64,000 nt of DNA from Pontibacter ruber (GTDB taxonomy: Bacteria > Bacteroidota > Bacteroidia > Cytophagales > Hymenobacteraceae): NCBI RefSeq assembly GCF_023630205.1, contig NZ_JALPRR010000003.1, forward strand, positions 744,001 through 808,000. The letters run 5' to 3'. The position numbers and the translations under genes were made by a program. The notes under the pieces were generated by a model. It worked only from the letters and a program-made list of their open reading frames with translations, was not told the origin of the DNA and made no database searches. Below are positions 1 through 8,313 of the stretch, piece by piece; the first letter of the stretch is position 1, and the number at the start of each line of letters is the position of its first letter.

Positions 1-329
1 ACACCCAAAAACTGGTAAAACGGAAAACCCTGGAAGAAGCCTTTACCGGCACCCGCACAGAAAAGCGGAAGAAAGAAGATTATGGTTTTGGCTGGCGCAT
101 TCTTCCACTGGAGAGTGGCGATACCGTGGTATACCATGCAGGCTTATGGCACGGCTATACGACGTACCTCTTGCGAAACCCCAAAGATCACAGCGCCCTG
201 ATAGTGCTGAGCAACCTACCAAATGGCAGTCTGCGGCACCTTAAAGAGTTAAGAAGTTTTTTGTATCCGCCACAGCCTGATAACGGCGCAGAAGCAAATC
301 AAACTAAAAACGCCAATGCCCGGTTATAA
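1..329 (+). CDS. C-terminal end of a serine beta-lactamase-fold hydrolase (partial)
   Basis: The reading frame is open from the left edge (codons from position 3) to TAA at 327-329, so only the last 108 residues are visible. The segment YGFGWRI followed by YHAGLWHGYTTYLLR and ALIVLSN matches the end of the beta-lactamase/class C-like serine hydrolase family (PF00144), where an H-x-G motif precedes the last strands of the fold. The catalytic SxxK and YxN motifs lie outside the window, so activity and substrate cannot be judged. Such proteins in Bacteroidota are usually periplasmic esterases or peptidases rather than true beta-lactamases. The family call is fairly secure; the function is not. 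Confidence 0.75.
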   Translation, partial: TQKLVKRKTLEEAFTGTRTEKRKKEDYGFGWRILPLESGDTVVYHAGLWHGYTTYLLRNPKDHSALIVLSNLPNGSLRHLKELRSFLYPPQPDNGAEANQTKNANARL

Positions 330-467
330 AGACGAGGATGCCCAGGAGAGGAAATCTGCTCTATGAAGAAAGTATAAAGTATGAAAACAGGAGAGCAGTG
401 CAAGTGTAAAACCAGCATATCAGAAGTAAATAAAAAAGCAGTAGTCAGTAAAAAAAAGCTCCTATAG

Positions 468-498
468 TTTGACAAACATACTTCTCTTTGTATATTTG
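468..498 (+). promoter_or_regulatory. Bacteroidota-type promoter of the tRNA-Cys gene
   Basis: TTTG at 468-471 and TATATTTG at 491-498 are separated by 19 nt, an exact fit to the Bacteroidota sigma consensus (TTTG, 19-21 nt, TAnnTTTG). Transcription would start just before the tRNA at 512. Confidence 0.8.
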
Positions 499-511
499 CA
501 CTCCCAATCAC

Positions 512-582
512 GGTAACGTGGCCGAGTGGCTAGGCTCAGCTCTGCAAAAGCTGCTACAGCGGTTCGAATCCGCTCGTTACCT
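512..582 (+). tRNA. tRNA-Cys (GCA anticodon)
   Basis: A cloverleaf can be drawn by hand. The acceptor stem is GGTAACG (512-518) with CGTTACC (575-581), and T at 582 is the discriminator base typical of tRNA-Cys. The anticodon stem is CAGCT (537-541) with AGCTG (549-553), the loop is CTGCAAA, and the anticodon GCA is at 544-546. The T arm contains GGTTCGAATCC. The 3' CCA is not encoded. An ORF that spans this region is a spurious reading of the RNA gene. Confidence 0.95.
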
Positions 583-587
583 CTTAA

Positions 588-630
588 AAACAGCCGCAAC
601 AGGTTTTATACTTGCTGCGGCTGTTTCTTT
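588..630 (+). terminator. Intrinsic terminator after tRNA-Cys
   Basis: Perfect 11-bp inverted repeat AAACAGCCGCA (588-598) / TGCGGCTGTTT (616-626) followed by a short T run, starting 6 nt after the tRNA. Confidence 0.8.
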
Positions 631-986
631 TCCGGCCTCGCTTATTGCACTGTTTTCCCACTACAATCTGCATACGGTTACTGAGTACTGGATGTCAGAT
701 GCTTATACTTTGGCGCACGTTTTTTTGATCCGGAGCTAATCTTTTAAGCCTTTCTTCCGTAATGGTAGCTAAATCAACCAACACGATACCTGCACCCCAG
801 CAGGAACCTCATTAAAAACTATAGCAAGAGCAGAGCGGCCTATTGTTTTCTCAGGCGCTGAATAGGACACAAATCATACAGAACTGAGCTCAGGAGATAT
901 CAGGCAAGGCACTGGCTCCATCAATACCCGACCACCTTCAATACATAACAGAAAGCAAACCTATTGCATACTTAGAGTAACTATAG
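631..986. other. Intergenic region upstream of cphA
   Basis: About 355 bases without a credible gene between the tRNA terminator and the cyanophycin synthetase. It contains a TATACTT copy near 704. I found no exact TAnnTTTG promoter box close to the cphA start, and no riboswitch-like structure by eye. Confidence 0.5.
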
Positions 987-3614
987 ATGAAGATCATAGA
1001 TTTGCGCATCATGCGCGGACCAAACTACTGGTCAGTTACACATCCCAAAATAATTGTTCTGAAACTGGCTCTGGATGAGCTGCAAGACAAACTAACCCAT
1101 GAGGTACCAGGCTTCCTCAATCGCCTGCAGAAGTTGTTCCCGGGCATGTACAGCCATCGCTCCACAGAGGGCACAGAAGGGGGCTTCTTCAAAAATGTAG
1201 CGGATGGTACCACCTTCGGGCATGTAGTGCAGCACGTGGCCCTGGAACTGCAGACAATGGCAGGTATGGAGTCTGGCTTCGGCCGCTGCTACCCGGCACA
1301 CGAAAAGGGCTCAGTATACGTCATCTTCTCTTACCAGGAAGAGCGGGCAGGAGAGTATGCAGCACATACTGCCGTGCGTATTACAGAAGCGCTGGTAAAA
1401 GGCGAACCATGCCGTATACAGGACGACGTTACGCGTCTGCACCAGATCCGGGAAGACGAATACTTCGGACCGAGTACGTACTCGATCGTTTCAGAGGCAG
1501 TGAGTCGTAACATACCTTATATACGCCTCAACCGCCACTCTCTTATCCAGCTTGGCTATGGTGTAAACCAGAAGCGCATACAAGCCACCCTTACCAGCAA
1601 CACCGCCTGTTTTGCTGTAGAAATTGCCGGCGATAAAAATGCCACAAAAGAACTGCTCGATGAAGCAGGCATACCAGTACCAAAGGGAACTACCGTTTAC
1701 TCCATGGAAGAACTCCGGGAAGCGGTAAATAGGCTGGGATATCCGCTTGTGCTGAAGCCGCTCGACGGAAACCACGGCAAAGGCGCTACCATCAACATCA
1801 CGAACTTCAAAGATGCGCAGAAGGGCTTTTCGGAAGCACGCAAGTACTCCAATGCTGTTATGGTAGAGCAGTTCATCGAAGGCTCAGACTTCCGCTTACT
1901 GGTGATCAATGGCAAGTTCGTGGCGGCGGCCATGCGTACGCCGGCTATGGTAACAGGGGATGGCGTATCTACGATAAAGCAGCTGGTTGACCGTGAGAAC
2001 AAGGACCCGAGACGGGGCATAGGCCACGAAAAGGTGCTGACGAAGATAACAATCGACACCCATACAAAAAATATTTTAAAGGCTCAAGGGCTTACTAGTC
2101 AATCGGTTCTGGCGGAAGGGCAGGTGGTATACTTAAAAAGTACTGCTAACATAAGTACTGGAGGCACTGCAACCGACGTTACTGATCTAGTGGATCCGTA
2201 CAACATCCTGATGGCAGAGCGAATAGCCGGCATTATTGGCCTGGATATTTGCGGTATTGATGTGATGACGACGGATATCGCTATTCCGCTGAACGAGACG
2301 CGAGGAGCGGTACTGGAGGTAAATGCAGCGCCTGGGTTCCGGATGCACATTTCGCCAACCTATGGGTTGCCGCGCAACGTAGCCGAACCAGTTGTAGACA
2401 TGCTCTTCCCACATGGCAAACCTTCCCGTATCCCGATCATTGCGGTAACGGGTACCAACGGTAAAACCACCACCACGCGCCTGATCGCGCACATGGTAAA
2501 ACATAAAGGCTACCAGGTTGGTTATACTACCACCGACGGCATCTACATTCAGGACAAGCTGCTGGAGAAAGGCGATACGACCGGCTCTTACAGCGCCGAG
2601 TTTGTACTGAAAGACCCGACCGTAAATTTTGCGGTGCTTGAGTGTGCCAGAGGAGGCTTATTGCGTTCAGGGCTGGGGTTCCAGCAGTGCGACATCGGCA
2701 TTGTAACGAATGTGAGCGCGGATCACCTGGGCTTGCGCGACATCCATACGCTGGAAGATCTGGCGAAAGTAAAGTCTGTCATCCCGAAGAGCGTAAGCAA
2801 AGACGGGTATGCCGTACTGAATGCCGACGATGACCTGGTATATGCCATGGCAGAAGAAGTACAGTGCAACGTAGCTTTCTTCAGCATGGACGAAAACAAC
2901 CCGCGCATCCTGAAGCACATTGCAAAAGGAGGGCTGGCTGCAGTTTTTGAGAACGGCTATATCTCCATTTTCAAGAACAGCTATAAGATCCGGATCGATC
3001 GTGTGGCAGATGTGCCGCTTACGTTCGGGGGTAAGGCGAAATTCAACATCGAGAACATACTGGCGGCAACGCTGGCCGGCTATATCTCGCATTTTGAAAT
3101 AGATGATATTAAAACGTCGCTTCGCACGTTTATTCCTTCGCCTACAAAAACGCCGGGTCGTATGAACCTGTTCAAGTTCCCTCAGTTTGAGGTGCTGATA
3201 GATTATGCGCACAATGTAGGAGGTATGAAAGCGATCGGTGATTTTATGGAAGACGTGGAGGTGAGCAAGAAAGTCGGCATTATTGCCGGCGTTGGCGACC
3301 GCAGAACCGAAGACTTCTATGAATTGGGCAAAGTAGCGGGGCAGATTTTTGATGAGATCGTCATACGCCTTGACAACGACCTGCGCGGTAAGTTGCCCGA
3401 AGAGATCACCATACCGTTAATGCAGGGCATTGAAGAGGTGGCACCTTACAAGACAGTGAAGCTGATACCAGAGGAGATGCGCGCCATTGCTTATGCCCTT
3501 GAGACTGCAGTGGAGGATTCTTTCATTGCCATTTTTACAGAAGACATAGCTGAAGCTGTGAAGCTCGTCGAGAACTTCAAAGTGATTCAGGATAGAAAGG
3601 TTCTTGTTGATTAA
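987..3614 (+). CDS. cphA: Cyanophycin synthetase
   Basis: CphA polymerises aspartate and arginine into cyanophycin, a nitrogen reserve, in the cytoplasm using ATP. The 875-residue length is normal for the family. Three regions are visible: an N-terminal domain (about 1-160), an ATP-grasp domain (about 215-470, ending near EVNAAPGF) that adds Asp, and a Mur-ligase-like domain with the P-loop GTNGKTTTT at 489-497 that adds Arg. The N-terminus MKIIDLRIMRGPNYWS is typical of CphA. The gene is monocistronic here, with a terminator 47 nt downstream. Cyanophycinase (cphB) is often adjacent in other bacteria but is not in this window; it may lie elsewhere. Confidence 0.96.
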   Translation: MKIIDLRIMRGPNYWSVTHPKIIVLKLALDELQDKLTHEVPGFLNRLQKLFPGMYSHRSTEGTEGGFFKNVADGTTFGHVVQHVALELQTMAGMESGFGRCYPAHEKGSVYVIFSYQEERAGEYAAHTAVRITEALVKGEPCRIQDDVTRLHQIREDEYFGPSTYSIVSEAVSRNIPYIRLNRHSLIQLGYGVNQKRIQATLTSNTACFAVEIAGDKNATKELLDEAGIPVPKGTTVYSMEELREAVNRLGYPLVLKPLDGNHGKGATINITNFKDAQKGFSEARKYSNAVMVEQFIEGSDFRLLVINGKFVAAAMRTPAMVTGDGVSTIKQLVDRENKDPRRGIGHEKVLTKITIDTHTKNILKAQGLTSQSVLAEGQVVYLKSTANISTGGTATDVTDLVDPYNILMAERIAGIIGLDICGIDVMTTDIAIPLNETRGAVLEVNAAPGFRMHISPTYGLPRNVAEPVVDMLFPHGKPSRIPIIAVTGTNGKTTTTRLIAHMVKHKGYQVGYTTTDGIYIQDKLLEKGDTTGSYSAEFVLKDPTVNFAVLECARGGLLRSGLGFQQCDIGIVTNVSADHLGLRDIHTLEDLAKVKSVIPKSVSKDGYAVLNADDDLVYAMAEEVQCNVAFFSMDENNPRILKHIAKGGLAAVFENGYISIFKNSYKIRIDRVADVPLTFGGKAKFNIENILAATLAGYISHFEIDDIKTSLRTFIPSPTKTPGRMNLFKFPQFEVLIDYAHNVGGMKAIGDFMEDVEVSKKVGIIAGVGDRRTEDFYELGKVAGQIFDEIVIRLDNDLRGKLPEEITIPLMQGIEEVAPYKTVKLIPEEMRAIAYALETAVEDSFIAIFTEDIAEAVKLVENFKVIQDRKVLVD

Positions 3615-3660
3615 AATTTCTAACGCTGGCGTTAGAGCTATTACATGTGAACGATGGACT

Positions 3661-3693
3661 AAAGCCCCTTCCTCAGGAACGGGGCTTTTTTTA
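3661..3693 (+). terminator. Terminator after cphA
   Basis: AAAGCCCCTTCC pairs with GGAACGGGGCTTT (one bulged C), followed by a run of seven T. Confidence 0.8.
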
Positions 3694-3787
3694 TGGAGGT
3701 GGGGGAAGTGCGTGTAGAGCAATGGGACCGAAGTTTCCTGCTGACGCCAAACTTGCAACATGGGGTGGGCATGGAGAAAGACTAAGA

Positions 3788-3890
3788 TGGCGCGAGCGTC
3801 CTCGCTCGTGACGGGCTATAGTTGGGCCTTTGGCCCAGTCGAGTCACAGACTCAACATCCTAATAAGACACGGGTTGCAAACCCGCGCCA
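3788..3890. repeat. Multi-hairpin dispersed repeat, copy 1
   Basis: A 103-nt element closed by TGGCGC (3788-3793) and GCGCCA (3885-3890). Inside are four short hairpins: GAGCG/CGCTC with loop TCCT, TGGGCC/GGCCCA with loop TTT, GAGTC/GACTC with loop ACA, and CGGGTT/AACCCG with loop GCA. A second full copy lies at 58919-59024 and a solo first hairpin at 62212-62234. The last hairpin has different arms in copy 2 yet still pairs, which points to selection on, or spread by, secondary structure. REP-like elements mobilised by RAYT transposases are a plausible class; no transposase is in this window. Confidence 0.75.
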
Positions 3891-3910
3891 GCAAAAGAAG
3901 ATAAGGTTAG

Positions 3911-3950
3911 AATTCCCCTCCTTTGTCAAGGAGGGGTAAGGGGTGGGTTT
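3911..3950 (+). repeat. CCCCTCC dispersed hairpin repeat, copy 1
   Basis: AATTCCCCTCCTTTG, then CAAGGAGGGG and AGGGGTGGGTT. The core hairpin is CCCCTCCTT/AAGGAGGGG. The same unit with a different loop occurs inverted at 44489-44520 inside the start of a TolC-like gene. Confidence 0.65.
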
Positions 3951-4061
3951 ATACTTTTGCATACTGCACTGTAGCTACCAAAGACACTCACAGGTCATTA
4001 AGACACTGTGAGGTCATCCTGTTCATCCTTACACATCCTGCAAATCCTGATTCAGACAAAT

Positions 4062-4097
4062 AAAAAAGCCCCTGCTAGTTAAGCAGGGGCCTTTTTA
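4062..4097 (-). terminator. Terminator of the coiled-coil protein gene
   Basis: GCCCCTGC (4068-4075) / GCAGGGGC (4083-4090), flanked by A and T runs on both sides, so it can act in both directions. It sits 18 nt beyond the stop of the minus-strand gene at 4115. Confidence 0.85.
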
Positions 4098-4114
4098 TAC
4101 TTGGTTTATACTTT

Positions 4115-5098
4115 CTATTTTAGTACAAAAGAGGTTTTTCCGATCATGAAGCCATCTGAATAAAGCTCTACAGTATGCTGGCCTTTCTTATACTCTGCGT
4201 TTTTGTCGTACACAAAGCTTACCTGCTGCTGGGTGTTGTCGAAAACGATGTCGCGCTTGGCTGTGTAATACATGTCTTCGCCATCGATCTGGAATGAGCC
4301 GGAACCGGTAGACAGGTTGTACAGGGCAGCTCCGTCTGGCTCGATCAAGCGCATGTAAATTGTCTTAGGCTCTTTTTCAGCTACATCGTTCTTGGCAAGT
4401 TTGAAAAGTACACGGATCTTGTCTACTCGCTTGGCTTTGAACTCGTTGTCGTTGTCTTCTTTCTCTTTTCCACGCTGGTTGATCACGTTTACCACCAGGC
4501 TTTGAGCCTCCAGGCGTGAAGCCACTTTCACCTTCTCTGTCAGGTTCTGGTTTGTAGACTTCATGGTGGTAAGGCTGTCAGAAAGCTTGTTTTGCGTCGT
4601 TTTCAGCGTGGTGTTCTCCGTGAAAAGAACTTCGTTGTCCTCCTTCAGTTTAGCAATCTCCTCGTCCTTAACCTTTAACTGCTTTTCAAAAGCACTTGCT
4701 CTATCGCGGAAACGGCGCTGGTCAGCCAGGCTGTAGCTGCTTTTGCGGAAACCACGTAGTTCGTTCAGGTCTGAGGTGATAGCTGCAATTTTAGATTCCA
4801 GCGAATCGTTCTCCAAACCCATGGCCTGCAGTTCCTGGCTCTGGCGCTCAAAGTCGGCTTTCAGTGCCTCGTATACTTTGATCTGGTTTTCCAGTTCACT
4901 GTTTTTAACTCTGATAACTTCTGCCTGCTCTTCTGTCTTCTCTTTTTTCTGATAGTTCATATAGAGCAGAATACCATTGATGCTGATAAGGATGACGAGG
5001 AGGCCGCCGATCAGAAGCTTGCGGTTGCTTCTCTTTTCAGAAGGATTCATGGGCGTTTCTTCTTGTTTTGGTTTTGCATTTTTTTCCAGAGTGTTCAT
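4115..5098 (-). CDS. Membrane-anchored coiled-coil protein of unknown function
   Basis: I do not recognise a named family. The 327 residues show a polar N-terminus (1-27), one transmembrane helix (about 28-47, LLIGGLLVILISINGILLYM), a long heptad-rich coiled coil (about 50-190), and a C-terminal domain of about 120 residues rich in beta strands that ends ...GKTSFVLK and resembles an Ig-like fold. The layout suggests an inner-membrane protein with a periplasmic coiled-coil stalk. It is transcribed away from the methyltransferase at 5175 and has its own terminator. Proteins with this arrangement are common in Cytophagales, but I know of no assigned role. Confidence 0.85.
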   Translation of the reverse strand: MNTLEKNAKPKQEETPMNPSEKRSNRKLLIGGLLVILISINGILLYMNYQKKEKTEEQAEVIRVKNSELENQIKVYEALKADFERQSQELQAMGLENDSLESKIAAITSDLNELRGFRKSSYSLADQRRFRDRASAFEKQLKVKDEEIAKLKEDNEVLFTENTTLKTTQNKLSDSLTTMKSTNQNLTEKVKVASRLEAQSLVVNVINQRGKEKEDNDNEFKAKRVDKIRVLFKLAKNDVAEKEPKTIYMRLIEPDGAALYNLSTGSGSFQIDGEDMYYTAKRDIVFDNTQQQVSFVYDKNAEYKKGQHTVELYSDGFMIGKTSFVLK

Positions 5099-5174
5099 TA
5101 GCTTGTTAGTTTGATAAGGGTTTTATTAGTGCGCAAGTTTCAAATATAAGAGTTTTGCTTTATTATCATACAAT

Positions 5175-5759
5175 ATGACTCAAGAATTTAGCGCCAGTTA
5201 TTGGCAGAAACGTTACGAAAATGCACAGACCGGGTGGGACGTTGGAACCATAACGCGGCCACTAAAAGAATATTTCGATCAGTTGCAGAATAAGGGCCAG
5301 CGGATCCTGATACCCGGCTGCGGAAACGCCTACGAAGCAGAATACCTGTTCGGGTTAGGCTTCAGAAATGTATTTTTAGTGGATGTGGCAGAAGCGCCTC
5401 TGCAGTCTTTTGCTGAGCGGGTTCCCGGTTTTCCAAAAGCACAATTGTTGTTACAGGATTTCTTTTCGCTGGAAAGCAAGTATGATCTGATCGTGGAGCA
5501 GACGTTTTTCTGTGCCCTTCATCCCGCTCAGCGTCAGGCGTATGCAGCAAAGTGTGCCGAACTGCTGACCCCGGGTGGTAAACTGGTTGGCTTGCTGTTC
5601 GACACTGAATTTCAGCACGAAGGACCTCCCTTCGGGGGCAGTCGCGAAGAGTATCGCACCTACTTCGAACCATACTTTAAGTTTCTGCACTTCGAAACAG
5701 CCTATAACTCCATTCCGCCACGGCAGGGCAGGGAGCTGTTTATAGAGTTAGAGAGTTAG
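5175..5759 (+). CDS. TPMT-family SAM-dependent methyltransferase
   Basis: A 194-residue class I methyltransferase of the thiopurine S-methyltransferase family (PF05724). The N-terminus WQKRYENAQTGWDVG matches the family signature, the SAM-binding motif is ILIPGCGNAYEAEYL (about 42-56), the acidic residue that ends strand 2 is in FLVDVAEAP, and EQTFFCALHP is the usual post-I motif region. Bacterial members methylate thiol, selenium or tellurium compounds; the substrate here is unknown. The stop codon lies within an 8-bp tandem repeat, so the extreme C-terminus (IELES) may vary between strains. Confidence 0.9.
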   Translation: MTQEFSASYWQKRYENAQTGWDVGTITRPLKEYFDQLQNKGQRILIPGCGNAYEAEYLFGLGFRNVFLVDVAEAPLQSFAERVPGFPKAQLLLQDFFSLESKYDLIVEQTFFCALHPAQRQAYAAKCAELLTPGGKLVGLLFDTEFQHEGPPFGGSREEYRTYFEPYFKFLHFETAYNSIPPRQGRELFIELES

Positions 5760-5778
5760 AGAGTTAGAGAGTTAGAGG
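5745..5778 (+). repeat. Tandem GAGTTAGA octamer repeat across a stop codon
   Basis: About four copies of the 8-bp unit GAGTTAGA begin inside the last codons of the methyltransferase gene and run past its stop (TAG 5757-5759). Eight is not a multiple of three, so gain or loss of a unit would shift the reading frame at the C-terminus. Confidence 0.8.
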
Positions 5779-5867
5779 GTGGTGAGTATGGCAACAGATT
5801 TATACTTGTTCCCAACTTCTAATTCCTAATTCGTAACTCGGCACTCGGAACTCGTAACTGATATAGC

Positions 5868-5875
5868 TATCTTTG
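5868..5875 (+). promoter_or_regulatory. Putative -7 box of the kdsA promoter
   Basis: TATCTTTG matches the Bacteroidota TAnnTTTG element 31 nt before the kdsA start. No clear TTTG element is found 19-21 nt upstream, so the call is tentative. Confidence 0.45.
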
Positions 5876-5906
5876 CAGCACCCAAACGGGTTTAAAAAGA
5901 TGTGTT

Positions 5907-6716
5907 ATGTTTGAGATACCTAAATTAAAGTATACTGAGTCAGGTAATTTCTTCCTGATGGCCGGCCCTTGCGCCATTGAGGGCGAGGAAATGGCCCTGC
6001 AAATCGCTGAGCGCCTGAAAGAGCTAACCGACAGGCTGCAGATTCCGCTTATCTTCAAGGGCTCTTACCGCAAAGCCAACCGTTCGCGCCTCGATTCTTT
6101 TACCGGCATCGGCGACGAAAAGGCCCTGCGCATCCTGCAGAAAGTAAGCCAGACCTTTGATGTTCCAACCGTTACCGATATACACGAGTCGCATGAGGCT
6201 GCCATGGCCGCTGAGTACGTGGATGTGCTGCAGATACCGGCTTTCCTGTGCCGCCAGACGGACCTGCTGGTTGCTGCTGCGAACACGGGCAAGGTCGTGA
6301 ACATCAAGAAAGGGCAGTTCCTTTCGGGTGAGGCCATGCGCTTTGCCGTAGACAAGGTACGCGAATCCGGAAACGAGAAAGTAATACTTACCGACCGCGG
6401 CAACAGCTTCGGCTACTCCGACCTAGTGGTGGATTTTCGCAACATTCCTGAAATGCAGGCAACCGGTGCCCCGGTGGTTATGGACGTAACGCACTCGTTG
6501 CAGCAGCCAAACCAGAGCTCCGGCGTTACAGGTGGTAAACCCGCCCTGATCGAGACCATCGCCAAAGCAGCCATAGCCGTAGGAGCCGACGGCCTGTTCA
6601 TCGAAACGCACCCGCAACCAGGTATAGCCAAGTCTGACGGAGCCAACATGCTGCCGCTGGACCAACTGGAAGGCCTCCTGCAGAAGCTGATCCGTATAAG
6701 AGAAGCAGTACGTTAA
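5907..6716 (+). CDS. kdsA: 3-deoxy-D-manno-octulosonate 8-phosphate synthase
   Basis: KdsA condenses phosphoenolpyruvate with arabinose 5-phosphate to give Kdo-8-phosphate, the precursor of the Kdo in lipopolysaccharide. The 269-residue TIM barrel carries the usual KdsA signatures: FFLMAGPCAIE (15-25), FKGSYRKANRSR (about 51-62) and the GxxFGY loop in DRGNSFGYSDLVVD. The start at 5907 gives the expected N-terminus. The gene stands alone between an upstream TAnnTTTG box and a downstream terminator. It confirms that the organism makes Gram-negative lipopolysaccharide. Confidence 0.97.
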   Translation: MFEIPKLKYTESGNFFLMAGPCAIEGEEMALQIAERLKELTDRLQIPLIFKGSYRKANRSRLDSFTGIGDEKALRILQKVSQTFDVPTVTDIHESHEAAMAAEYVDVLQIPAFLCRQTDLLVAAANTGKVVNIKKGQFLSGEAMRFAVDKVRESGNEKVILTDRGNSFGYSDLVVDFRNIPEMQATGAPVVMDVTHSLQQPNQSSGVTGGKPALIETIAKAAIAVGADGLFIETHPQPGIAKSDGANMLPLDQLEGLLQKLIRIREAVR

Positions 6717-6741
6717 GCGTTTATACTTTATAATAAGGCTG

Positions 6742-6775
6742 GTGCACCTCTGGCTCAGGCCTGAGGTGCACTTTT
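6742..6775 (+). terminator. Terminator after kdsA
   Basis: GTGCACCTC (6742-6750) / GAGGTGCAC (6763-6771) followed by TTTT, 25 nt after the stop codon. Confidence 0.75.
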
Positions 6776-6797
6776 CGTTTTACAACAAAGCAACACC

Positions 6798-7571
6798 ATG
6801 AGCAACAGCAGCTATTCCCCGGATTGGGATGTATATTTTACCTTCGTAGACAACCTGCCGGCCTTTTTCAGTGTGGACCTTGGCCTGGCCGACATCGCCC
6901 CGATGCAGGACAAACCCGATCTGATAGAAATAGTGATCGGCCTGCAGCAACCGGATGAGGATGGTTTTCCGGGAGAGGGGGAGTGGGAAGTACTGGAAGA
7001 GATGGAGGATACCATGGTAAGTACGCTAGAGGCTCGCCTGGAAGCGCAGTACGTTGCCAAAACGCTGAACAATGGGAGGCGTGCGCTGTATTTCTACACC
7101 GGAGAAACCCTGTTGCTGGAGCAGCTCATGGAAGAAATTACTGCCCAATTCAGTAGCTATGCTATCGAATACCAGGTAAGCGAAGACCCGGAGTGGAACA
7201 TCTACCTGGAGTACCTGTACCCGGATGAAGAGGCCATGCTGAAGATCAACAACAACCGCATGTTGCAGGCCCTGGAAGAGCAGGGCGACCAGCCGCACAT
7301 ACCGCGCAACATCAGCCACTGGTTATACTTTAAAAGCGAGCAGGACCGAAAAGCCTGTGCTGAAGCCTTGCAGGAGGAGGGCTTTACTGTGCAAAGTATG
7401 GCCGAAACGCAGGATGTGGACGGAATGCCTTTCGAGCTGGAAGTATACCGCGAAGACAAAACCGATGAGGACACGATAACAGAAGTGACGGGTCTGCTGT
7501 GGCAACTTGCCGCAAACTATAACGGAGACTACGACGGCTGGGAGACAATCGTGTTACAGGAAAACGCCTAG
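6798..7571 (+). CDS. DUF695 / RraB-like two-domain protein
   Basis: A 257-residue acidic cytoplasmic protein. The N-terminal half (about 5-135) resembles DUF695. The C-terminal half (about 140-250) has the pattern of the RraB/DUF1260 fold: PRNISHWLYFKS, then GFTV, then NGDYDGWETIVL at the end. RraB inhibits RNase E in gammaproteobacteria, but that role should not be transferred: Bacteroidota relatives are uncharacterised. It follows kdsA by 81 nt across a terminator, so it is probably transcribed separately. The domain call is made from memory of the family patterns. Confidence 0.8.
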   Translation: MSNSSYSPDWDVYFTFVDNLPAFFSVDLGLADIAPMQDKPDLIEIVIGLQQPDEDGFPGEGEWEVLEEMEDTMVSTLEARLEAQYVAKTLNNGRRALYFYTGETLLLEQLMEEITAQFSSYAIEYQVSEDPEWNIYLEYLYPDEEAMLKINNNRMLQALEEQGDQPHIPRNISHWLYFKSEQDRKACAEALQEEGFTVQSMAETQDVDGMPFELEVYREDKTDEDTITEVTGLLWQLAANYNGDYDGWETIVLQENA

Positions 7572-7669
7572 AGGCATTTTCATACTTGTGCAACGTACAG
7601 GCAAAAGCAGGCATCTGAGCAAAAAGCCCACAAATTTTGCTTGTACGAAAGTATAATCAGAGCTAACGG

Positions 7670-7777
7670 CTACGGCTGCTTCTCCGCTTTTTTCTCATAA
7701 ACCATTCTGGCCAGGCTGCTTAGCAGCATCGATGACTGAATAGCCGATCGAATCACGTTGAGTAGTTTTTGTTTCAT
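7670..7777 (-). CDS. Small ORF, 35 aa, unknown
   Basis: ATG at 7777-7775 to TAG at 7672-7670 encodes 35 residues: an amphipathic helix-like N-terminal part (MKQKLLNVIRSAIQSS), a short hydrophobic patch, and a charged end (EKKAEKQP). It lies 67 nt downstream of the lone HTH protein on the same strand and could share its transcript. No known family is recognised, so it is listed as a candidate only. Confidence 0.35.
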   Translation of the reverse strand: MKQKLLNVIRSAIQSSMLLSSLARMVYEKKAEKQP

Positions 7778-7844
7778 ACTAAGGGTGTTTGGTCGTCTTG
7801 TAATGCTCCGGCAATGTTACTGGAGCAGGTAGTGGTGCGGTTGT

Positions 7845-8063
7845 TTACTTAAGAATGCCTTCGCGGTAAGCCCAACTGATCAACTGGTAAGAGTGGCTGA
7901 AGCCCAGCTTTCGGAGCATTTTCTGGTGGCATTGCTCCACCTGGTTCTCACTCCAACTAAATCGTTCCCCAATTTGCCCGTTCGTCAATCCATCTGCCAG
8001 CAACGCGATAACCCTGCATTCTTTATTGGTAAGCTGTTTTAAGTTTCTGGTCATACAAATCAT
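7845..8063 (-). CDS. Standalone LuxR-type (GerE) HTH protein
   Basis: The 72 residues are almost exactly one LuxR C-terminal HTH domain: LTNKECRVIALLADGLTNGQIGERFSWSE followed by the recognition-helix region ENQVEQCHQKMLRKLG and a short tail. There is no receiver, kinase or ligand domain. The start may be Met1 (8063) or Met4 (8054). Single-domain GerE proteins can act as DNA-binding regulators or as interaction partners of larger LuxR proteins; the target is unknown. A possible 35-aa ORF follows. Confidence 0.85.
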   Translation of the reverse strand: MICMTRNLKQLTNKECRVIALLADGLTNGQIGERFSWSENQVEQCHQKMLRKLGFSHSYQLISWAYREGILK

Positions 8064-8313
8064 TCCTAAATTCCCATCGGCCAGTTTGTTTCCATAAGTA
8101 CTTATCCTCTAATTTATTAAGTACCAACAGCGTGTACAATACTCACTTTTGATGATTTTACAACATTTTTCTGGGTATCTGCTGCAGGTGGAACAGGAAA
8201 AGAAACCCGCCATTTAAGAATCCGGCCTTGCTGAGCTGGTTTATGGTTATGGAACAGGAGGCAGCTTCTGTTTTTTTGTTATACTTGAAGCATAATCATG
8301 TAAGTATAAAACA

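Noticed and set aside
488..739. ORF of 83 codons overlapping the tRNA-Cys gene
   Set aside because: It reads through the tRNA and its terminator; no protein-like composition.
2667..3212. 181-codon antisense ORF inside cphA
   Set aside because: Shadow of the cphA frame; no start context or family match.
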